Positions 57,778-63,239 of a stretch of DNA of 63,239 bases are shown here, piece after piece. Under the pieces are notes generated by a model, which saw nothing but the letters and a program-made list of their open reading frames with translations, searched no databases and was not told where the DNA came from. The stretch comes from Candidatus Promineofilum glycogenicum (GTDB taxonomy: Bacteria > Chloroflexota > Anaerolineae > Promineifilales > Promineifilaceae). The stretch spans positions 1-63,239 of the forward strand of contig JADJHJ010000022.1 in assembly GCA_016707605.1 (NCBI GenBank), given 5' to 3'. A program made the translations under genes and the position numbers. Position 1 is the first letter of the stretch, and the number at the start of each line of letters is the position of its first letter.

Positions 57778-58545
57778 TCACACTATCGGCCTATCGCTCG
57801 CTTCTTCCACTCGCCCCGCCAGCCGCCGCCCAATATCATCGGCCGTCATGCTGAACTGCACGTCCAGCCGCGGGTAGACCAGCCAGACGATGCTCAGCCC
57901 GAACAGCGCCCCGGTCAGGCTGCGCAACAGCGGCGGGCTTTCGCGCAGGGGGAAGAGGCGGGCCAGCGCGTCCAGTTGCGTGCCGACGAAGAACTGGCTG
58001 AACAACTGGCTGAAGCCGTCGAGGGCGATGGGGCCGATGCCGATCAGCAGGAACAACCAGAAGGGCATGGGCCGGATTCGGCCGCGCCGCCGCAGCAGGC
58101 CATAGACCAGCCCGCCGGCGACCATCGCCGCATAGATGCTGATGTCGCGCTGGCAGAGGGCCATCTTGTAGCCCATCTGCTCGTTGCCCACGAAGCGCCG
58201 CGCCGGCCAGAGGAACGTCGACCACTCGGCCGGGTCGGCCGACGCCTCGGCGAACTCCGGCAGGCCGGGCATGTACGCCTCGATGGGCGTCAGGCGGCTG
58301 CCGGCGATCTCGCGCGGGTAGGCGATCTGCTCGCCGAAGAGGAAGAAGGAGCGCGAGGCCAGTTGGTGGCACATGGGGCTATAGACGCGGTAGAGCAGCG
58401 CCGCCGGCCCGGTCAGCCCGGCGTTCATCAGCACCGGAGCCAACATGGGCAGCCCGACGTAGAGGGCCACGGCCAGGTTGAGGAACAGCAGCCAGCGCCG
58501 GGCCAGGGTGTGGAAGATGCGGTCGATGATCAACGAGGCTCTCAC
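57778..58545 (-). CDS. DUF2085 integral membrane protein
   Basis: A 255-residue protein from GTG 58545; that GTG overlaps the TGA of tlpA as GTGA. Frames beginning farther up are shadows. Six membrane helices are seen. The DUF2085 signatures are MCHQLASRSFFLFGEQIAYPRE and EQMGYKMALCQRDISIYAAMVAGGLVYG, with conserved Cys and His that could bind heme or metal, and FLLIGIGPIALDGFSQLFSQFF near residue 190. Its function is unproven; it often sits near redox-handling genes. Translational coupling to tlpA makes a role in cytochrome or thiol redox maturation likely. Confidence 0.85.
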   Translation of the reverse strand: MRASLIIDRIFHTLARRWLLFLNLAVALYVGLPMLAPVLMNAGLTGPAALLYRVYSPMCHQLASRSFFLFGEQIAYPREIAGSRLTPIEAYMPGLPEFAEASADPAEWSTFLWPARRFVGNEQMGYKMALCQRDISIYAAMVAGGLVYGLLRRRGRIRPMPFWLFLLIGIGPIALDGFSQLFSQFFVGTQLDALARLFPLRESPPLLRSLTGALFGLSIVWLVYPRLDVQFSMTADDIGRRLAGRVEEASDRPIV

Positions 58546-59174
58546 TCGGCCGGCAGCGCGGCCAGATAGTCGTCCAGTTCTTCGCGGGAGAGGATGCCGC
58601 GATGGACGGCGCTGACGATGCCGTCCGGCCCGACGATGACCGTCGTCGGCAGGAAGAACGCGCCATAGGCCGCGCCGACTTCGCCGCCGGCGTCCAGCAG
58701 CGCGGGCAGTGTCAGGCCCACCTCGGTGAAGAAGTCGCTTACTTGTTCGGCCGTCTCGTCCTGATTGACGGTCAGCACGGCCAGGTCGCGGCCGGCGTAG
58801 TCGGCCGCCGCCCGCTCCAGCTCCGGCATCTCCAGCCGGCAGGGGGCGCACCAGGTGGCCCAGAAGTTGAGCACAACCGGCCGGCCCAGGTAGTCGCTCA
58901 GGCGCACGGTGTTGCCGTCCAGGTCGGGCAGGGCGAAGTCGGGCGCGGGGCGGCCCGGCGCAGGCAGGTCTTCCAGGCCGCTGGTGACGCCGCCCGCCGG
59001 CGTGCCCTCAAAGGCGGGAATGGAGGCCAGCGGCGCGCCCGCCTCCCGGCCCAGCAGGCGCGGGCCGAAGACAGCGACCACCGCGGCCAGCAGCAGCAAG
59101 GCCAACCCGGCCGGCAGCAGCCACAGGCGGCGGTCGAAGGGTTTGCCGGTCGGTTGGGGTTCGGGTGGGGTCAT
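58542..59174 (-). CDS. TlpA/ResA-family thioredoxin-like protein, membrane-anchored
   Basis: A 210-residue protein from ATG 59174, overlapping the ccdA stop (TGATG). A membrane anchor (LLPAGLALLLLAAVVAVFGPRL) is followed by an extracytoplasmic thioredoxin-fold domain: APDFALPDLDGNTVRLSDYLGRPVVLNFWATWCAPC, with the active site Cys109 and Cys112, then LTVNQDETAEQVSDFFTEVGL and FFLPTTVIVGPDGIV (cis-Pro). It reduces apocytochrome c heme-site cysteines, or other thiols, with electrons supplied by CcdA. The neighbouring genes agree with that. The length is normal for the family. Confidence 0.93.
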   Translation of the reverse strand: MTPPEPQPTGKPFDRRLWLLPAGLALLLLAAVVAVFGPRLLGREAGAPLASIPAFEGTPAGGVTSGLEDLPAPGRPAPDFALPDLDGNTVRLSDYLGRPVVLNFWATWCAPCRLEMPELERAAADYAGRDLAVLTVNQDETAEQVSDFFTEVGLTLPALLDAGGEVGAAYGAFFLPTTVIVGPDGIVSAVHRGILSREELDDYLAALPAE

Positions 59175-60286
59175 CAGCGGTTGAGGCCGGACAGCAGAGC
59201 GTCTTGCAGTTGCAACATGCGCTCGTCGACGACGGCCGACCAGCGCACCAGCGCCCCGTTGACCAGCCCCATCTGCCCCTCCAGCATCAGCAGCCCCAAC
59301 AGGACGAACAGCGCGCCGCTGATGAGTTGCGTCGTGTGCAGGTTGATCGTCGTGCGCCGCGACTCGGAGCCGGTGACGGTCCACAGCACCGCGCCGACGA
59401 CGAGCAGGACGAGGATGCCCAACTCCAGGACGAGCGAGTACTCGATGCCGCCCATAAAGGCGAAGTTGGCGATGGCGTACTGGGCAACGGCGGCCAGAAT
59501 GCGCCAGATGGCCAGCGCCCAGACCAGGGCGACGACGAAGACGCTGGTGTCCCACTGCCACCCCTTGCCGCGCAGCGCCCGCCAGAAGGCGCTCTGGCGG
59601 CTCATGCGGCCGAAGAAGGTCGAGACGATCATCAGCGGCAGGCCCAGCCCCAGGGTGTAGATGAACAGCAGCATCATCCCCTGCCACACCGTGGCCGTCT
59701 GGAAGGCCAGGGTCAGGATGACGCCCAGGATGGGGCCGACGCAGGCCGACCAGCCGACGGCGAAGGTCAGGCCGAAGAGGTAGGAGCCGCCCATGCCGGG
59801 GTTGAAGGTGCGCTCGCTGAGGCCGGTCGCGCCGCCGAAGCCGCGGCCGAGCAGGCTCATGACGCCCAACACGAGAATGACCGCGCCGCCGGCGAGCATG
59901 AGCAGGTTCTGGCTCTGCACCAACACGCGGCCGAGGACGAAGCCGACCGCGCCCAGCAGGCTGAACGTCGTCGCCAGGCCGAGCATGAAGGCCAGCGTGT
60001 TGGCGGCGATGCGCTGCCGGTCGCTCTGGAAGGCGAAGGCAAAGTAGGCGGTCAGCACCGGCAGGGTGCAGGGGGAGATGAAGCTGAGCAGGCCGCCGGC
60101 GAAGGCCAGCACGGCCAGGGTGGCGAACGACGCCTGTGGCACGCCCAGCGGGGTGGCCTCGGGCGTCCGCGGCTGGAGCAGCGTGCCCAGCACCAGGAAG
60201 GCGACGAGCAGCGCGCCCAGCCCAATGAGGACGAGTTGCGGCGTCGATAGCTTGCGCCGTGGCGCGGGTGCGTTCAGATCCGACAT
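59174..60286 (-). CDS. ccdA: CcdA/DsbD-type thiol-disulfide electron carrier
   Basis: A 370-residue membrane protein with about eight helices, longer than the usual six-helix CcdA. Two conserved cysteines: FISPCTLPVLTAYFAFAFQ and VGWSACVGPILGVILTLAF. They shuttle electrons from cytoplasmic thioredoxin to periplasmic TlpA. A final two helices after GSESRRTTINLHTTQLISGALFVLLGLLMLEGQ are extra and may interact with the partner. It directly precedes tlpA with a TGATG overlap. It is the fourth gene of the reverse-strand operon from ccmA. Confidence 0.92.
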   Translation of the reverse strand: MSDLNAPAPRRKLSTPQLVLIGLGALLVAFLVLGTLLQPRTPEATPLGVPQASFATLAVLAFAGGLLSFISPCTLPVLTAYFAFAFQSDRQRIAANTLAFMLGLATTFSLLGAVGFVLGRVLVQSQNLLMLAGGAVILVLGVMSLLGRGFGGATGLSERTFNPGMGGSYLFGLTFAVGWSACVGPILGVILTLAFQTATVWQGMMLLFIYTLGLGLPLMIVSTFFGRMSRQSAFWRALRGKGWQWDTSVFVVALVWALAIWRILAAVAQYAIANFAFMGGIEYSLVLELGILVLLVVGAVLWTVTGSESRRTTINLHTTQLISGALFVLLGLLMLEGQMGLVNGALVRWSAVVDERMLQLQDALLSGLNR

Positions 60287-60398
60287 AGGCTCTCTACGGT
60301 TCCGACAACGTGCGGGTTGCTGTTCTTACAAGCGGGTCGCGGTTGACAGCAATGGCCGCGCCCGTGGCCGCAGTGGGTTCTTCAACCCGCCGCGCGAC

Positions 60399-61400
60399 TC
60401 AATCGGCCGCGACGAACCGGTGTTCTACCGCCGCGGCCGATCCCGCTCCTGCAACAACTGCGTCAGCAGGGTCACGTCCTGCTGCAAGTTGCGCTGCCGC
60501 AGGTGGAGAGTAGAGCATGTAGAGCAGGCACAGGGCCGACATGGTCACGTAGCCGCCCAGCAGGTAGGCGTTGAAGTTGTTGGGGTTGTCCGTCTGGAAG
60601 TAGGCCAGGAACGCGCCGGAGGCGACGATCGCGCCCGTCGGCGGGCGGACGTTCAGCCGGGCGGCGACGCGCGTCTTCAGCCCGTCGGCGTAGTCGATCA
60701 GGTTCTGCAGGCGGATGCGCACCAGAATCCAGGCCGCGCCCAGCAGGGTGAAGCCGATAACGCTGATGAGCAGGGTGATGCCCATGCGCGCCGAGTCGAG
60801 GCCGTTGAACTCCTGCAACCCCTCGGCCGCGCCGGCGGCGGCCTCGGTTGTGCCGCCGAAGACCACCGGGTGGATGTCGCGGAAGATGCGAATGCTGATG
60901 TAGGTCAGGATGATGGTGACGAAGGAGATGATGGCGTAGATGGCGGCGTAGCGGGCGCGGCGGTGGTCGTCGTCAATCGCCCCGCGCAGCATGAAGTAGG
61001 CGGCGTAGACCAGCCAGGCGACCGTCACCAGCGTCAGCCGCGGACTCCACAGCCACCACGTGTTCCAGGCCGGCTTGCCCCAGAAGGAGCCGCCGACGAT
61101 GGCCATCGACAGGAAGACGAGGCCGACCTCGACCGAGGCCAGCGACACCGTGTCGAAGACGCGCCGGCCGCGCCACAGGTAGAGCGCGCCGCACACCAGA
61201 GCCACGCCGAAGACCATCGCCCCCACCCAGGCCGCGCCGACGTGGAAGTAGAACAGCCGCTGGACGTTGCCCATCAGCAGTTCGACCGGCGCGAACAGGA
61301 AGATAGAGCCAATGGTGATCACCATGCCCACCACGGCGGCGATGTTCATGATCCGAATGGCCCGATCGAGCCGCGAATTGCTAATCGTAGCTGGGGTCAT
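60399..61400 (-). CDS. ccmC: Cytochrome c maturation protein CcmC (heme handling), C-terminus probably frameshifted
   Basis: ATG 61400 is preferred; in-frame codons upstream are hairpin repeat DNA (VTRHSSLVT). Six helices with the tryptophan-rich motif WNTWWLWSPRLT, GNVQRLFYFHVGAAW (His for heme) and LFAPVELLMG early. CcmC delivers heme for attachment to CcmE. The last 35 residues (PPAAAQLAAGRDPADAVV...) are Ala-rich and unlike the family. A +1 frame from about 60515 instead reads LHLRQRNLQQDVTLL then TQLLQERDRPRR and stops at 60425, which looks like a real CcmC/D-style tail. A one-base change near TACTCTCC would join them. It has 'ccmB' and 'ccmA' just upstream. Confidence 0.88.
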   Translation of the reverse strand: MTPATISNSRLDRAIRIMNIAAVVGMVITIGSIFLFAPVELLMGNVQRLFYFHVGAAWVGAMVFGVALVCGALYLWRGRRVFDTVSLASVEVGLVFLSMAIVGGSFWGKPAWNTWWLWSPRLTLVTVAWLVYAAYFMLRGAIDDDHRRARYAAIYAIISFVTIILTYISIRIFRDIHPVVFGGTTEAAAGAAEGLQEFNGLDSARMGITLLISVIGFTLLGAAWILVRIRLQNLIDYADGLKTRVAARLNVRPPTGAIVASGAFLAYFQTDNPNNFNAYLLGGYVTMSALCLLYMLYSPPAAAQLAAGRDPADAVVAGAGSAAAVEHRFVAAD

Positions 61401-61420
61401 TTGTGTGTTACTCCGTGCGA

Positions 61421-61508
61421 GATACGAATTACAAGTGACGAGTGACGAGTGACGAGTGACGAGTTGCTCTGCACTCGTCACTCGTCACTCGTAATTCGTC
61501 ACTCGTCA
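61421..61508. repeat. Hairpin with GACGAGT heptamers between ccmC and ccmB
   Basis: ACGAATTACAAGTGACGAGT with four GACGAGT words at the left; ACTCGTCACTCGTCACTCGT and AATTCGT at the right. It fills the ccmB-ccmC gap and touches the ccmB stop. Confidence 0.9.
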
Positions 61509-62207
61509 GGATTCTACCACATATTGATACAGCAAAAACCCGACGCCCAGCATGAGCAGGTCATAGGCCACCACCAGCAGCACCGGGGCCTGCACGGCCG
61601 CCCACGACGCCTCGCCCAGCATGGCCGCGCTGATATAGGTCGTCGTGGCCATGGCCGCGGGCAGCACCAGCGGCAGCGACACCGGCAGCAGCAGCACCGG
61701 CAACAGCACCTCGCGCGTGCGGGCCTGGATGGTCATCGAGGTGATCAGCACCCCCGCGGCCACGTACCCCACCGTGCCCAGGAACAACACCAGCAGCACC
61801 ACCGGCAGATAGAACGGCCGGTTGAAGAAGACGGTGAACAGGACGACGAGGGCAGCGTCGAGCAGCAGCGTGAACAGGGTGATGCTGATGACCTTGCCGG
61901 CGTAGAGGGCGTTGCGCGGCACGGGGGCGATGAGCAAAGCGTCGAAGACCTGGTTCTCGCGGTCGAGGGCCAGCGAGCGGTTGAGGCCCAGGATGGCCGC
62001 CAGCAGCACCACCGCCCACAGCAGCGCCGGCGAGACGTTGCGCCCGGCGTCGAGGTTGACGTTGACGGCCATGCCCAGCCCGAAGTTGAACATGATGATC
62101 GTCGCCAGCGAGAACATCACCATGATGCTGACCGTCTGGCGCGTTCGCCCTTCGATGCGCAGGTCTTTCCAGACTACGGCCCATACGGCCGCCAGGTACT
62201 CGTTCAT
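61506..62207 (-). CDS. ccmB: CcmB heme exporter permease
   Basis: A 233-residue membrane protein with six helices: VVWKDLRIEGRTRQTVSIMVMFSLATIIMFNFGLG begins with the typical 'KDLRxExR' stretch. ALLWAVVLLAAILGLNRSLALDRENQVFDALLIAP contains the conserved 'FDALLIAPVPR'-like loop. IPLVLPAAMATT-type helix near residue 185 closes it. With CcmA it forms an ABC complex that releases holo-CcmE from CcmC. The usual neighbours CcmE, CcmF and CcmH are absent from this window. Confidence 0.93.
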   Translation of the reverse strand: MNEYLAAVWAVVWKDLRIEGRTRQTVSIMVMFSLATIIMFNFGLGMAVNVNLDAGRNVSPALLWAVVLLAAILGLNRSLALDRENQVFDALLIAPVPRNALYAGKVISITLFTLLLDAALVVLFTVFFNRPFYLPVVLLVLFLGTVGYVAAGVLITSMTIQARTREVLLPVLLLPVSLPLVLPAAMATTTYISAAMLGEASWAAVQAPVLLVVAYDLLMLGVGFLLYQYVVES

Positions 62208-62239
62208 CTCAGTCCTGTAGGGCGATTTGGCAAATCGCC

Positions 62240-62938
62240 TTACGCCGCCATCACTTCGGCATACACCTCATACACCCCCGCCGGCCCAATCTCCGCCCGC
62301 GTCACTTCGCGGGCGATGTGGCCGCGGTGCAGAATGGCCAGCCGGTCGGCCAGCCCCAGCCCGTGCTCCAGGTCGTGGGTGATCATCAGGATCGTCCGCC
62401 CGCGCGCCGCCTCGGCCCGCAGCAGTTCGTCGAGCAGTTGGCTGGCTTCCTGGTCCAGCCCGGTGTACGGCTCATCGAGCAGCAGCACGTCTGGTTCGTG
62501 GAGCGTAGCCCGGGCGATGGTCAGACGCTGGATCATGCCCCGCGAGAAGGTTCCCACCGGGTCGCGCTGGCGGGCGAAGAGGCCGACGGCGCGCAACGCT
62601 GCCAGCGCCCGCGCCTCGGGGTCGTCCAGCCGGTAGAGCTTGCCGTAGAAGGTCAGGTTCTCGGCCGCCGTCAGGTCGCGGTAGAGCAGGGCGTGGTGGG
62701 AGACGAGGCCGATGTGGCGGCGGACGCGGTCGGCCTGCTGCGGCAAGGCCCAGCCGCCGACGCGCACGACGCCGGAGGTCGGCCGCAGCAGCGTGGCGAC
62801 GATGCCCAGCAGGGTGCTCTTGCCCGCCCCGTTCGGCCCGACCAGGGTGACGAACTCCCCCGGCCGCACGTGCAAATCGACGCCGCGCAACACCGGGTTG
62901 AGGCCATACTGTTTGACGACGGCTTCGAGGCGGATCAT
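62240..62938 (-). CDS. ccmA: CcmA, ATP-binding protein of the heme-handling ABC complex
   Basis: A 232-residue ABC ATPase from ATG 62938. It has Walker A LVGPNGAGKSTLLGIVATLL, Q-loop region IGLVSHHALLYRDLTAAENL, signature FSRGMIQRLTIARATL, Walker B VLLLDEPYTGLD and the switch His in LMITHDLEHG. Signature FSRGM rather than LSGGQ is usual in CcmA. First gene of the cytochrome c maturation operon. The upstream region has repeats and no obvious promoter. Confidence 0.9.
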   Translation of the reverse strand: MIRLEAVVKQYGLNPVLRGVDLHVRPGEFVTLVGPNGAGKSTLLGIVATLLRPTSGVVRVGGWALPQQADRVRRHIGLVSHHALLYRDLTAAENLTFYGKLYRLDDPEARALAALRAVGLFARQRDPVGTFSRGMIQRLTIARATLHEPDVLLLDEPYTGLDQEASQLLDELLRAEAARGRTILMITHDLEHGLGLADRLAILHRGHIAREVTRAEIGPAGVYEVYAEVMAA

Positions 62939-62947
62939 GGAAGAAGA

Positions 62948-62982
62948 GAAGAAACCACAGATTTCGCAGATTACACAGATTG
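62948..62982. repeat. Half-element of the CACAGATT/CGCAGATT family
   Basis: AGAAACCACAGATTTCGCAGA followed by TTACACAGATT; only one arm is found. It is just upstream of the ccmA start. Confidence 0.75.
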
Positions 62983-63049
62983 AATGCTTGTAGGATTGTA
63001 GGGGATTGGGGCGTGGGGGCAACTTGTAACGAGGAGAAATGAAACGCGG

Positions 63050-63110
63050 ATGACACGGATGGACACGGATTCTATCCGCGTCAATCCGCGCCATCCGTGT
63101 TCTATTTCCG
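63050..63110. repeat. Hairpin CGCGGATGACACGGATGG...CCATCCGTGTT
   Basis: ACGCGGATGACACGGATGGACACGGAT and the inverse ATCCGCGTCAATCCGCGCCATCCGTG, with a TCTATCC-type centre. Related to the arm at 38377. Confidence 0.82.
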
Positions 63111-63180
63111 CTTCGGTCGCCACGACGACGGATTTTCCTGCTACAATTGATATAAGGATGAACGCGATGGAGGTAACCGA

Positions 63181-63239
63181 GTGGCCGTTGAGCTTCAATC
63201 ACTTCCACAGACAGGACGCCTTGAGATCGACATCAAGGT
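63181..63239 (+). CDS. Start of an unidentified gene (partial)
   Basis: GTG 63181 has an ideal GGAGGTAA (63169-63176) upstream and reads VAVELQSLPQTGRLEIDIK before the window ends. TACAAT at 63142-63147 could be the -10 box. A second frame from ATG 63155 has a poorer ribosome site. Too short to name; the next bases would decide. Confidence 0.55.
   Translation, partial: MAVELQSLPQTGRLEIDIK

Noticed and set aside
57778..58851. 357-residue DUF2085 protein
   Set aside because: Residues before 58545 are a shadow of tlpA; the GTGA overlap marks the start.

Overview
The window is a GC-rich bacterial chromosomal segment, most likely from a filamentous Chloroflexota (Anaerolineae-type) bacterium. 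This placement is an inference. It rests on lipoprotein-type secreted proteins, the mix of DUF92, UbiA, imelysin and FTR1 genes, and an unusual density of short hairpin repeats between and inside genes. I see no phage, integrase, transposase, rRNA or CRISPR array. The window starts inside a damaged DUF5615 gene and ends 59 bases into another gene.

Left part (1-9.9 kb): a THUMP-type RNA methyltransferase, a frameshifted UbiA prenyltransferase, a strongly structured small RNA candidate with cytosine-rich loops (about 2629-2816), tRNA-Lys(UUU), a DUF92 membrane protein, a holin-like/phosphatase fusion, an alpha-amylase-family protein and glutamate dehydrogenase.

Iron and redox part (10-16.6 kb and 25.5-30.6 kb): two reverse-strand clusters look devoted to iron uptake. 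The first holds imelysin, di-heme oxidoreductase, a second imelysin and an HTTM protein. The second holds di-heme cytochrome c peroxidase, an EfeO-like imelysin, a 52-residue Cys protein and an FTR1 iron permease. Between them lie an L,D-transpeptidase, a cyclase-ATPase-TPR regulator broken by a hairpin repeat, a VapBC-type toxin-antitoxin pair with a clear promoter and operator, and an S9 peptidase.

Middle part (30.8-45.4 kb): a heterodimeric-looking ABC exporter pair, a VOC protein, HicB with only the first 13 codons of HicA, a STAND NTPase whose TPR tail is decaying, a DUF2442 relic, a frameshifted epimerase, a sorbosone/glucose-dehydrogenase-like protein, an unknown secreted protein and a large membrane glycosyltransferase-like protein containing several in-frame hairpin insertions.

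Right part (45.5-63.2 kb): a HerA-like ATPase with a coiled coil, DNA polymerase III alpha with two in-frame repeat insertions, a J-domain protein, an anaerobic sulfatase maturase facing a Cys-type sulfatase, and a cytochrome c maturation/thiol redox operon (ccmA-ccmB-ccmC-ccdA-tlpA-DUF2085).

Two themes stand out. First, at least a dozen families of hairpin elements, many with arms built of tandem 7-base words, sit in intergenic DNA and inside genes, often keeping the reading frame. Second, the RNA candidate at 2.6-2.8 kb carries C-rich, anti-Shine-Dalgarno-like segments in three hairpins between a near-consensus promoter and a strong terminator. Several genes carry one-base frameshifts at homopolymers, so real decay and sequencing error cannot be separated from this sequence alone.
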